Positions 36,365 through 45,292 are shown, numbered from the stretch's first letter. The stretch is DNA of 64,000 nucleotides from RYN-230 sp963851025 (GCA_963851025.1 CAWKOA010000016.1:286107-350106); one strand, 5' to 3'. Notes: generated by a model not told the origin, from the letters alone. A program made the numbers and translations.

Positions 36365-37862
36365 GCACGCTGGCCGCCGACGTCGGCGCGCTGTGGGACG
36401 ACGTGACCCGGGACGTCGCCGCGGGCCGCCGGTTCGCCGGGCTGATGGCCACCCAGCGGCCCGACGGCGTGCTGCTGTCCGTGCACCTGGCCGGGCCCGG
36501 GGGCATCGCTGACCCGGGAGGCCCGGCTGCCGGCCGGCGGCTGACTCCTACCCGGCGCTGACTCCCCGGCTGGGCGCCGCGTTCTGGTACGAGCGGGAGA
36601 TCCACGACTGTTCGGGCTCACCCCCGAGGGGCATCCGCGGCTGGCGCCGCTGGTCCTGCCGCGTGCGTAACGGCCAGGCGCCCGCGGCCGCGGCCCGGCG
36701 CGCCGGGCGGCCCGGCGGTCATCGAGCCCGACGAGCATGCGCTGCCCCGGCACGTGATGGGCCCGGGCCTGTTCACGATCCCGCACGGCCCGGTCCGCTC
36801 CGGGGTGATGGAGTCCATCGAGTACCTGGTGGAGACGCCGGGCGAGGACATCCCGCACCTGAACATGCGGGTCTTCTACAAGCACCGGGGCATCGAGAAA
36901 CGGTTCGAGGGGATGACCCCGGCGGACGGGGTGCTGCTCGCGGAGCGGACCGAAGGGGTCGCGTCGGTCGCGCACGCGCTGGCCTACTGCCACGCGATCG
37001 AGCGGATCGGCCGGCGTCGAGGTGCCCTGGCCGGCCGCGCTGGTCCGGGTGCTGCACGCCGAGCTGGAACGGCTCGCCGGCCACCTCGACGTGGCGATGA
37101 GGCTGTGCCGATGCCGCGGGCCTGGCCGTCGCCACCGCCCGGTTCGGCGTTGCACAAGGAACCGGTGCTGCGGCTGGTCGAGCCGGATGTGCGGCAGCCG
37201 GTTCGGCCGCGGGGTGGTCGTGCCCGGCGGGGTCAGCCGCCTGCCGCCGGCTCGGGCCCGGCTGACCTGCTGGCCGAGCTGGCCCGGCTGGAGCGGGCGA
37301 TCACCGGCGACGCGCGGTCGCTGATGGGCACCGCGTCGTTCCTGGACCGGCTGCGGCGCACCGGGCCGCTGCGGCCGCGAGCGGGCCCGCGAGCATGGCG
37401 CGCTCGGCCCGGTCGGCAGGGCGTCAGGTTACGACGACGACGACGCCGGGCCCGCCGTACGACGCTTACGCCCGCGCTGGGCCTTCCGGAGCGGCTGCCT
37501 CACGACGGCGGGTGACGCGCTGGACCGGCTCCGGGTCCGGTGGGACGAGGTGGCCGGGCGATCCGCCTGCTCCGGCAGGCGGCCGAGGAACTGGCCGAGG
37601 CCGGCGACTGGCCGGGCTGGGCGAACTGGCCGGTGCGGACTGCGCGGCTGACGGACGGGCGGCCGGCTGGGCCGAGGCTCCGCAGGGCGAGGTGCTGTAC
37701 GACCTGCGGATCGCAGACGGGCGGATCACCCGGTGCCGCCCCCGGTCCGCCTCGTTCCACAACCTGGTCCTGTTCCACGAGGTGTTCGCCGGCGACATCC
37801 TCACCGACTTCCCGTTCATCGAGGCCAGCTTCGGCCTGTCGGTCGCGGGGGTGGCCCTGTGA
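36361..37862 (+). CDS. hycE: HycE/HyfG-like large subunit lacking all Ni-Fe ligands (many frameshifts)
   Basis: N-terminal NuoC-like domain (GAAFWYEREIHD-LFGLTPEGHPR) fused to a NuoD/hydrogenase-large-subunit domain, about 500 residues, as in HycE. The uninterrupted stretch 36754-37015 reads HLNMRVFYKHRGIEKRFEGM and LLAERTEGVASVAHALAYCHAIER: in true group 4 hydrogenases the ER-x-CGxC-xxxH motif supplies two Ni-Fe cysteines, here Glu and Ala. The C-terminus DFPFIEASFGLSVAGVAL lacks the second CxxC pair (Ser and Gly instead). Several frame changes after 36510. The protein cannot hold a Ni-Fe site as written; it may be structural or ligand-binding. Confidence 0.78.
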
Positions 37863-37872
37863 GGACAGAACG

Positions 37873-38669
37873 GTGAGTCCCTGGGTGCTGCGCGGCCTGC
37901 GCGACGGGGTGGTCACCACCCGCTGGCCCGCCCGGCCTGACCCGTACGCGAGCGGCTGGCGGGGCCCGGCCACCGTCCTCGCCTCCGCCGCGGCGGACGG
38001 GGCGGACGGGCTGGACGCGCTCTGCCCGACCGGGGCGATCAGCGCCGGGCCGGGCGCCGGGTCCGCCTGGATCAGGGCCGGTGCATCCTGTGCGGGCGCT
38101 GCGTGGCCGCAGCGGCCCGACGTGTTCGGCTGGTCACCAGGGCCCGGTGCGGCCGCGCTGGCCCGCGGCCGCGCTGGTCGTGCCGGAGATCCCCGAGACG
38201 GCCGGGAACCTGGCCGCGATCCGCGGCGGCTTGCGCCTGCGCACCGCGGCGCTGCGCCGGTCGGTGCACCTGCGTCACGTCGACGCGGGATCGGACGGCG
38301 CCGAGGAACAGGAGATCCAGGCGCTGCTCGAAGCCGGTCTACGACGTGCACCGGCTCGGCATCTTCCTCACCGCGAGCCCGCGGCATGCTGACGTGCTGC
38401 TGGTCACCGGGGCGGGCGCGCGGGGCATGACCGCGCCGCTGCGCCGCACCTTCGACGGCATGCCCGGACCCAAGCTGGTCATCGCGGTCGGGACCGACGC
38501 GGTCAGCGGCGGGCTGGTCAGCCCGTCGTACGCCACGGCGGGCGGGGTCGGTGAGCGCGGTTGCCGTGGACGCTGGCTGCCCGGGTCACCGCCGAGCCCG
38601 TTCAGCATCCTGCACGCGCTGCTGCTGGTCCTCGGCCGGCTGCCCGCCCGCGAGGAGGCGCAGCGGTGA
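37873..38669 (+). CDS. Ferredoxin-NuoB-like small subunit fusion lacking proximal-cluster cysteines (frameshifts)
   Basis: Starts at GTG 37873 after GAGGA. The N-terminal part holds LCPTGAI and RCILCGRCVAA, four cysteines that could bind one [4Fe-4S] cluster. The rest matches the hydrogenase/complex-I small subunit: VYDVHRLGIFLTASPRHADVLLVTGAGARGM, PLRRTFDGMPGPKLVIAVG, SILHALLLVLGRLP. The four cysteines that normally bind the proximal cluster are replaced: SCNGC by SDGAE (about 38293-38307), GTC/GAC by GTD (about 38490), and PGCPP by PGSPP (about 38580). Several frame changes (about 38060, 38110, 38165, 38333, 38552). Electron transfer to the large subunit seems lost. Confidence 0.75.
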
Positions 38670-40864
38670 GCGCCGTGCTCGCGGCCGGGCTGATCCTGCT
38701 GGCCGCGGCCGCGGCCTTGGACCTGGTGGCCGGGGCCCGCTGGCCGCGCCTGATGAGCGTGCCCTACCTGCTGGGAGCGGCCGGGTCGGGGTGCCTCGCG
38801 GCCACCGGCGCGGGCGTGCTGGCCGGCCAGCACGCCCGGCTGGCGGTCAGCGGCTGGCTCGGGCCGGGCACGCTCGGCCTCACCGCCGACCGGCTGTCCG
38901 GGCTGTTCCTGCTCATCTCGTTCGTGGCCGCCACCGGGGTGTCCCTGGCCTTCGCCAGCTGGGCGGCCCGGCCGTCCGCGGCGGGCCGTCCCGGCCCGGC
39001 CCACGTGCCGGCGGGGGGCACGCTGGCCGGGCGCCGTGGGCTGGGCGCGAGCTACGCGCTCGCTCTCGGCGCCGTCGCCGTGATCACGACGGCCACCGAC
39101 GCGTTCACGCGCCTTGTTCGCGTGGGAGATGCTGACCGTCGCGTTCTACCTGCTGGCTGGCTTCGAGCGCGGGCGGCCCGGCCGCCCCGAGGGCGCGTTC
39201 CTCACCCTGGTCTTCGGCCGGATCAGCGGGGCGGCGCTGCTGCTCGGCCTGCTGCTGCTCGCCGCCCGCTCGCACTCGCTGAGCCTGGCTTCGTTCAGCC
39301 ACGTGAGCGCGGGGCGGCCCGGGATGCCGCTGAGGCGCTGTTGTTCGCCGGGTTCGCGGTCAAGGTCGGCCTGGTGCCGTTCCAGGTGTGGATGCCGCGC
39401 GGGTACCCGGCCGCGCCCGGGCCCGGCCCGGGCGATCATGGCCGGGGTGGCGGTCAACGTCGGGTTCTACGGCCTGTGGCGCAGCTTCAGCCTGTTCGGC
39501 GGCGCCGCCGGCCTGGCTGACCGGCCTGCTGCTGGTCCTGGCCGGGATGACCGCGCTGCTCGGCATCGCGCACGCCGCGGTGCAGCAGGGCCTGCAGCGG
39601 GTCATCGCCTACTCCAGCGTGGAGAACGCCGGGCTGATCCTGGCCGGGTTCGGGGTCGCCCTGGTCGGGGCGGCCATCGGTGACCGGCGGCTGGCCGCCG
39701 CGGGCCTGCTCGCGGCGACGCTGCAGATCGTGGCCCACACGGCCGCCAAGTCGCTGCTGTTCACCAGCAGCGCGATGATCGAGTCGGAGCGCGGGACCAG
39801 TGACCTGGACAGGCTGTACGGCACGGCCCGGCGGCTGCCGTGGAGCGGCACCGGGCTGGCCATCGGCTCACTGACCCTGGCCGGGCTGCCGCTGACCGCC
39901 GGGTTCGCATCCGAGTGGTTCCTGCTCGAATCGCTGATGCAGCAGTTCCGGGTGCCCGGGCTCGGTTACCGGCTGGTCCTGGCGCTGGCCGGCGCGGCGG
40001 TGGCGCTCACCGCGGGATTCGCCGGGGTCACGTTCGTGCGGCTCATCGGCTTCGTCGTCCTGGGCTGGCGCCCGTCCCGGCCTCCCCCCGCCGCGCCGGA
40101 CGGTGGCCCGGCCGGGGACGGGCTGGCCGGGGACGGCTGGCGCGGGCGGACGGGCGCGGGATTACGGATGGCTGGGCCGGACCGGGCTCGTCATCCTCGC
40201 CGCCGCCTGCCTGCTCCCCGCGGCGCTGCTGCCGCTGGCCATCCGGGTCATCGCGGCGGGCCTGGCCCCGGCGGTACCGGCGGACGTCACCGCCGCCGCG
40301 CTCAAGTCTCCCTGGGTGGTGCAGCCCGTGTTCAGCGGGTTCTCCATCCTCTCCCCCTCGTGGCTGTGGATCGTCATGCCGGGGCTGCTGGTCATCGTGG
40401 TGATCCTTACCCGGCTGGTCTCCGGGAGCCGGATGACCCGGGTCCGGCGGGTACCGGCCTGGCGGTCGGCCACCGCCGGAGTGGACGGCGCGGACTGCTA
40501 CACCGCCTACGGCTTCGCCAATCCAACGCGCCGCGTGCTCGCGGGCGTGCTGCACACGCGGGCCGAAGTGCGCGCGCTCGGCCTGGAGGATGGCGGGCTG
40601 GCAGACGGTACCGGGCGGCCGGGGCTGTCTGCACCGCCCGGGGACGCACCGCCCGGGGACACACCCCCGGACGGGGCGCATCTGAGCTACAGCTCCGACG
40701 TGATCGAAGTGGTGGAAACGTATCTTTACCGGCCGATGGTCCGGCCGGTGAGGATGCTGGTGCGGGCGGCCAAGCGGCTCCAGTCCGGCCGGCTGGACGC
40801 CTACCTCGCCTACATGCTGATCGCGCTCATGGCCCTGATCGCGCTCGTCGTCACGCTGGCCTGA
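38666..40864 (+). CDS. hyfB: HyfB-like antiporter subunit (six frameshifts)
   Basis: About 720 residues, last gene of the operon. GTG 38666 follows GAGGAGG and overlaps the previous stop. NuoL/MrpA-type subunit: TADRLSGLFLLISFVAATGVSLAF, FAWEMLTVAFYLLAGFE (conserved Glu), FAGFAVKVGLVPFQVWMPRGYP (Lys), RVIAYSSVENAGLILAGFG, AHTAAKSLLFTSSAMIESE, GLPLTAGFASEWFLLESLM, and a long C-terminal part ending DAYLAYMLIALMALIALVVTLA. Frame changes near 39110, 39325, 39425, 39510 and 40155, mostly one surplus base. A linker contains APPGD repeats (40631-40675). Expected to be the distal ion pump. Confidence 0.82.
40631..40675. repeat. 15-bp tandem repeat, coding (APPGD)
   Basis: Two identical GCACCGCCCGGGGAC units followed by a diverged third, in the C-terminal linker of the HyfB-like subunit. 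Confidence 0.85.
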
Positions 40865-40872
40865 CCAGGGGG

Positions 40873-42237
40873 TTACCCGATGACCTCGGACCTGATCTGG
40901 GCTCCCTGGTCATCCCGGTACCGGACCTGCAGCTGGCCGCCGTCCAGGTCCAGGACCGCGAACCCGAACCGGGCCCAGTGGTTACCGTCTGAGTCCGGCA
41001 GGAAGCTGCGGTCCTCCCACGCCCCGGGGGCCGGGACCGGGTCGCCCGGGGCCCGCGGCTGCAGCACCGGCACCCCGCCGTGCCCCAGGCAGCGCGGGAA
41101 CCGGACGCCGTGGCTGGCCTCGAAGCCCATGCAGCGGTGCTCGTGCCCCCACCACCACGCGGTGACGCGCCCGCTGTCCAGGACCGGGCCGAGCTTGGCG
41201 GGCAGCACCGGGCCCAGGTCGGCCTGGTCGTAGGCGGACACCAGCTGGTGGTGGCTCAGCAGCACCAGCTTCCGGCTTGACGTCTTCGCAATTTCCGCAA
41301 CGAAACCCGCTTGCGGGTCTTCGAGCACTCCGCACGCGCCTTTGGTGAGAACGTCCGGATCCCAGGACGTGTCCAGGGCCACGAAGTCCCAGGACGGCGC
41401 GGTGAGCCGGAAGTAACTGGTCGCGGCGCCGTCGGCCGAGTGCTGGGCCGCGAACCGCGGGTCTCCCAGAAGGGTCCCGAAGTAGCCGAAGCCACCGCTG
41501 TACATGTCGTGATTGCCGTTCAGCGACCAGGACGTGACCCCGGCCCGGGCCTGCTGCGGCGTGACCGGCCAGCAGGCCAGCACATGCTGCTGGATTTCGC
41601 TGGGCAGCCCGGAGTAGTAGACATCGCCGAGATGGATGACGTGCGCCTCCCGCCCGTGGTCCAGGGCGTCGGTGACCTCCTGCGCCATGTACCCGGCCAC
41701 GGCCCGCGCCCGGGGCAGCCCGGTCCCCCAGTCCCCCACCACGACCAGCCGCGCCGAGTCACTGATCGCGTGCGCGGCGGGCCGGGGGTTGAACGGGTGG
41801 TTGCCCTGGGCCAGGTGATGCAGCATCGATTCGGCGATCTTGATGACCCAGTCCGGGTCATCCGGCGAGAAGTTCCCCGGGTGCAGGAGCGCCTCCGCGG
41901 TGTGCGCGATGGTCGACCACAGGCTGCGGTCCGCCGGAGTCCGGTCAGCCACCACGCCCTGGGCCCGGAGGCCCTCGGTCAGGGCGCTCTGCACCAGGCT
42001 GACCGCCGGGTCGCGGGACAGGTAGGGCACCACCGCGTCTTGCGCCCCGCCCGACGAGGCATTGGCCGTCCCGGCGGCGGGGAGCGCGGCGCTCACCTTG
42101 GCCGGCGGGTCACCGCCGCCGGGGATCACCTGCGCGGCGGCCGCGGTGGCCCCCCGCAGCTGGTCCGAGCCCAGCACCCCGCGGACGGCTTCCACGTACT
42201 GGTGGACCGAATCCCGGTCGTACGCCTGCTCGATCAT
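40873..42237 (-). CDS. Calcineurin-like metallophosphoesterase
   Basis: About 454 residues. Dinuclear metal motifs of the family: VVVGDWGTG (D-x-H replaced by DWG as in some members), HLGDVYYSG, SLNGNHDMY, LLSHHQLVSAY and WWWGHEHRCMG. The first 160 residues (MIEQAYDRDSVHQYVEAVRGVLG ...) form a separate helical domain without known motifs. ATG 42237 was chosen over upstream codons because GGGGAGAG lies just before it and the upstream translation looks non-coding. Convergent with the hydrogenase-like operon; substrate unknown. Confidence 0.82.
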   Translation of the reverse strand: MIEQAYDRDSVHQYVEAVRGVLGSDQLRGATAAAAQVIPGGGDPPAKVSAALPAAGTANASSGGAQDAVVPYLSRDPAVSLVQSALTEGLRAQGVVADRTPADRSLWSTIAHTAEALLHPGNFSPDDPDWVIKIAESMLHHLAQGNHPFNPRPAAHAISDSARLVVVGDWGTGLPRARAVAGYMAQEVTDALDHGREAHVIHLGDVYYSGLPSEIQQHVLACWPVTPQQARAGVTSWSLNGNHDMYSGGFGYFGTLLGDPRFAAQHSADGAATSYFRLTAPSWDFVALDTSWDPDVLTKGACGVLEDPQAGFVAEIAKTSSRKLVLLSHHQLVSAYDQADLGPVLPAKLGPVLDSGRVTAWWWGHEHRCMGFEASHGVRFPRCLGHGGVPVLQPRAPGDPVPAPGAWEDRSFLPDSDGNHWARFGFAVLDLDGGQLQVRYRDDQGAQIRSEVIG

Positions 42238-42558
42238 GTGAGCTCTCCCCGCCGCGAGCAGCCCCGGCCGGGGTACGGCAGCACCGCTGGCGCCGGGGTG
42301 CCCGCGGGGGTCATCCGCGGGCACCCTAACGATGAGGCCCGGGGCCGCCGGGCGCAAGAGGCCGCCTTCCGGACAGCCAGCGCAGAATTGCCGGCATTGC
42401 CCAGAGCTTCTCGAATTGCCTTTACTGTTCCACGCCATTACATAGTCATCTAACCCGGAAATAGTGACGCCTGAGTCACTGGCCTTTCATTGCTCCGCTA
42501 CCTTGGCCATCAGCCGGGAAACTATTCCTGGCGGCCAGAACACTCATAGGGGGCGGAC
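42238..42558. promoter_or_regulatory. Divergent promoter region
   Basis: 320 bases between divergent genes, becoming AT-richer after 42400. It contains the dyad AGTGAC-GCCTGA-GTCACT (42463-42480, perfect 6-bp arms). No convincing -10/-35 pair could be fixed. Confidence 0.45.
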
Positions 42559-43734
42559 GTGAAGGTGGTACGGGCTATTCCAGTCCTATGGGGGGCAACC
42601 GCGGCGGCCCTCCTCGTGATCGCCGCAGCGCCGGCCCAGGCCAGCCCGGCCCGGGCCGCCCAGTCACGGGGCACCCAGTCACGGGGCACCAGCATCACCT
42701 CGATCCTGCGGTCAGGGAACACCGTGACCGGCGTCCGGGGCGCGGGCGGCGGCCGCGTGGTGCTGACCGGCCTGAGCGCCACCAGTGGCTCCTCGGCCGC
42801 GTTCCTGTTCCGCGGCCGACTCGGGTCCGCGGCCGGGGCGGCGGTCTCGGTGCTGCACCCGGCCTTCCGCAAGGTCACCTCGTCCACCTTCTACGGCCCC
42901 GACACGCACCTGTTCAACCCCCGGGCGATCGGCCGCAGGCAGGTCCGCGCGGTGGGCAGTTACGTGTCGTCGGCCGCGCCCCCGGGCGTGCACAACCAGG
43001 GCATGATCTACCTCGGGCCGGTCAGCGGCCGGGGCGGCTCCTGGACGTCCATCGACGTTCCCGCGCACGGCAGGAACGTCACCGGGCACGTCCGGGCCTG
43101 CCCGCGGTCCCGGCGCCGCTGCCACGTGATGGACACCATCCCGCACAGCACCATGGGCAACCTGGTGGCGGGCAACTACGACCTGAACCCGACGGTGCAC
43201 GGAGGCATCGCCTCGGGCAACGCGTTCATCTACAACATCACCCGGCACCGGTGGACCCTGCTCCGGATGCACGGCAGCCTGTCCACCAAGAGCACGTTCT
43301 ACGGCATCTGGCAGGACGGCGGCCCGGGGAGCGTGCACTACACGCTGGCGGGCGGATCCTCGGCGCACGGCGGCCAGCGCGGGTTCCTGATCAACTACAA
43401 CGAGCGGACCGGCGCCTTCGGCAGGCCGGCCTTCTACAGTTACAGCAACCGCCCCGCCATTTTCACTCATTTCGAGGGGATCACCGGCGTCCGCGGCGGC
43501 TTCAATCTCATAGGGATGAGCAGCGGCCATTCCCCCGCGCTGGTATTCATCCCGGTGCGGGGCCGGTCCTTCGGCCGCGCACGCTGGTATCCGGTCAATG
43601 TCGGCGCGAGCTCGCTGTGCCCGTGCAACGCCGTGACCGGGAACACCGTGTGGCGCAACCACCTCATGGGGGCGTACGTCCCGACGAGTTCCCCCGCCCC
43701 GTACACCTACCTGGCCACCGTCCCGGCGCGGTAG
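42559..43734 (+). CDS. Secreted protein of unknown function
   Basis: 391 residues, intact. Signal peptide (VLWGATAAALLVIAAAPAQA, cleavage near residue 28), followed by a pentapeptide repeat QSRGT-QSRGT from a 15-bp duplication (42661-42690). The body contains repeated glycine-rich strands (FLFRGRLGSAAG, VRAVGSYVSS, AGNYDLNP, LAGGSSAHGGQRGFLINYNERTG) reminiscent of beta-propeller proteins, and a CPCN motif near the end. No enzyme signature. It may be extracellular; function unknown. Confidence 0.65.
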   Translation: MKVVRAIPVLWGATAAALLVIAAAPAQASPARAAQSRGTQSRGTSITSILRSGNTVTGVRGAGGGRVVLTGLSATSGSSAAFLFRGRLGSAAGAAVSVLHPAFRKVTSSTFYGPDTHLFNPRAIGRRQVRAVGSYVSSAAPPGVHNQGMIYLGPVSGRGGSWTSIDVPAHGRNVTGHVRACPRSRRRCHVMDTIPHSTMGNLVAGNYDLNPTVHGGIASGNAFIYNITRHRWTLLRMHGSLSTKSTFYGIWQDGGPGSVHYTLAGGSSAHGGQRGFLINYNERTGAFGRPAFYSYSNRPAIFTHFEGITGVRGGFNLIGMSSGHSPALVFIPVRGRSFGRARWYPVNVGASSLCPCNAVTGNTVWRNHLMGAYVPTSSPAPYTYLATVPAR

Positions 43735-43741
43735 GCGCGCG

Positions 43742-43771
43742 ACCGGCCCCGGGCCGCGGCCCGGGGCCGGT
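43742..43771. terminator. 30-bp perfect palindrome after secreted-protein gene
   Basis: ACCGGCCCCGGGCC-GC-GGCCCGGGGCCGGT, starting seven bases after the stop of the gene ending 43734. It reads as a strong hairpin terminator and may also end transcription from the other side. Confidence 0.8.
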
Positions 43772-43801
43772 GTGCGCGGCGGGCTGGCCTGGGTGACTGG
43801 C

Positions 43802-43991
43802 TCAGTCCCCGGACGGCCTCCTGCGCGGGAGCCGCACGGCGGGCTGGCTGGTGGCGAGTTCCTCGCGCAGCTCGATGAGGTCGCTGGTGATGACGGTATG
43901 CGGTCCTGGCCCGGGCTGGGTGCGGCGGGCGACGTAGCGACGGCGGTCGATAGCCAGATCAACCTCGATCTGACCTTTAGCCTGCTTCCAT
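43802..43991 (-). CDS. Possible small protein divergent from GntR gene (start disturbed)
   Basis: A 62-codon open stretch reading QIEVDLAIDRRRYVARRTQ and TVITSDLIELREELATSQ, with coding-like composition and a TGA stop at 43802-43804. The frame lacks its own start; ATG 43991 would enter it if one G in GCAGGCTAAA were surplus, as at other places in this window. That ATG overlaps the ATG of the divergent GntR gene (CATG). Low confidence, function unknown. Confidence 0.35.
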
Positions 43992-44247
43992 GAGCAAGGT
44001 GCCGCCGTTCAGCCCGACCCCGCTTCGGCTGATGTATGTCCAGGTCGCCGAGCACATCGCGGCCAGGATCGAGGCAGGGGAGCTTGAGCCCGGTACGCGC
44101 CTGCCTCCGGAGCGGGACGTGGCTGTCGAGTACGGGGTGGCTTACAACACCATCCGCAAGTCAATGGAGATCCTCCGCGAGCGCGGGCTGATCGTGACGA
44201 TGCAGGGACGTGGCACGTTCGTCAACGAACGACCGGACGCCAGCTGA
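43990..44247 (+). CDS. Short GntR-family DNA-binding protein
   Basis: 85 residues, essentially only the GntR winged helix: LMYVQVAEHIAARIEAGELEPGTRLPPERDVAVEYGVAYNTIRKSMEILRERGLIVTMQGRGTFV (seen in parts). There is no effector domain, a common type in actinomycetes. ATG 43990; ATG 44032 is an alternative if the divergent small protein is real. Targets unknown, possibly its own divergent region. Confidence 0.8.
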   Translation: MSKVPPFSPTPLRLMYVQVAEHIAARIEAGELEPGTRLPPERDVAVEYGVAYNTIRKSMEILRERGLIVTMQGRGTFVNERPDAS

Positions 44248-44275
44248 CCCGGTCCGCTCACCCCTCGGGGAAGCG

Positions 44276-45241
44276 CTATTCGTGCGGGGTAGCGGGGGGT
44301 GAGGGACGGGTGCGGGGCTGGGCGCTGCGGGCGGAGAGGTGCTTGGCCCCGTCGTGCAGGGCGGCCAGGATGACCGCCACCGAGGGGCGGCGGACGCTGG
44401 CCGTCCGGGCCACCGCGTAGACGTCGCGGGCCGCGTCCGAGCCGGGCAGGTCACGCACCACGACCCGGCCCTCGCCCGCGGCCAGGGCCAGGCGCGGCAC
44501 GGCGGCCACCCCGATGCCCCGGGACACCAGGGACAGGATGGTGCCCAGGCCCTCGAACTCCCAGGGCATGGCGGGCGCGCCGCCCGCGGCGGCCAGCAGC
44601 CGGTCCACGGCCACCCGGGAGGGCTCGCCCGCGGGGGCGGCCATCCACCGGCTCGTCTCGCTGAGCCGGCGCAGGTCGACCGGCTCAGCCGGGTCGGCCA
44701 GCGGGTGGCCGCGCGGCACGACCAGGACCAGCGGGTCGCGCACCAGATGGTAGAACTGCAGCACGCCCGCCCCGGTGCTGGCCAGACGGCCGGTCCAGTC
44801 GTCGACCAGGGCCACCTCGACCTCACCCCAGCGGACCGAGCTGAGTCCCTCATCCTTCTGGGTCTGCCGCAGCAGCAGGGTCAGCCGCGGGTGCGCCCGC
44901 AGGCTGCGGGCCAGCGCGGGCGCGAACGCGGCCGCGGCGGTGGGGAAGGCGGCCACCGAGACCCGGCCGGTGGGCTCGCGCTCCTGCGCGGACAGGTCCG
45001 CCTCGGCCTCTTCCACCTGGGCCAGGATGCGCTCAGCGTGCGCGGCGAGCCGGACACCCGCGTCGGTCAGCTCGGCGGACCGCGCGGTCCGGTCGAGCAG
45101 GATCACGCCCGCCTCGCGTTCCAGGGCGGCCAGTTGCTGGGACACCGCGGACGGGGTGTAGCCGAGGGCGGCCGCCGTGGCGGCGATCGTTCCCCGGCCG
45201 GCGAATTCCTTGAGCAACCGCAGCCGGTGCAGATCCAGCAT
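44276..45241 (-). CDS. LysR-family transcriptional regulator
   Basis: 321 residues, intact. N-terminal LysR helix-turn-helix (LLKEFAGRGTIAATAAALGYTPSAVSQQLAALEREAG) and a type-2 periplasmic-binding-like ligand domain (GRVSVAAFPTAAAAFAP, WGEVEVALVDDW, LGTILSLVSRGIGVAAVP). Divergent from an aminotransferase gene, the normal arrangement for a LysR protein and its target. A T-N11-A dyad lies between them. Its effector is probably linked to amino-acid metabolism, by inference. Confidence 0.9.
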   Translation of the reverse strand: MLDLHRLRLLKEFAGRGTIAATAAALGYTPSAVSQQLAALEREAGVILLDRTARSAELTDAGVRLAAHAERILAQVEEAEADLSAQEREPTGRVSVAAFPTAAAAFAPALARSLRAHPRLTLLLRQTQKDEGLSSVRWGEVEVALVDDWTGRLASTGAGVLQFYHLVRDPLVLVVPRGHPLADPAEPVDLRRLSETSRWMAAPAGEPSRVAVDRLLAAAGGAPAMPWEFEGLGTILSLVSRGIGVAAVPRLALAAGEGRVVVRDLPGSDAARDVYAVARTASVRRPSVAVILAALHDGAKHLSARSAQPRTRPSPPATPHE

Positions 45242-45276
45242 AAGTTCAAGTTACCCTCCACAACAGATATAGAAGC

Positions 45277-45292
45277 TTGTGCTAATGCATAA
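45277..45292. promoter_or_regulatory. Candidate LysR box
   Basis: Imperfect dyad TTGTGC-TAAT-GCATAA with the T-N11-A spacing typical of LysR sites, between the LysR gene (ATG 45241, minus) and the aminotransferase gene (plus). One mismatch between arms. Confidence 0.45.
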
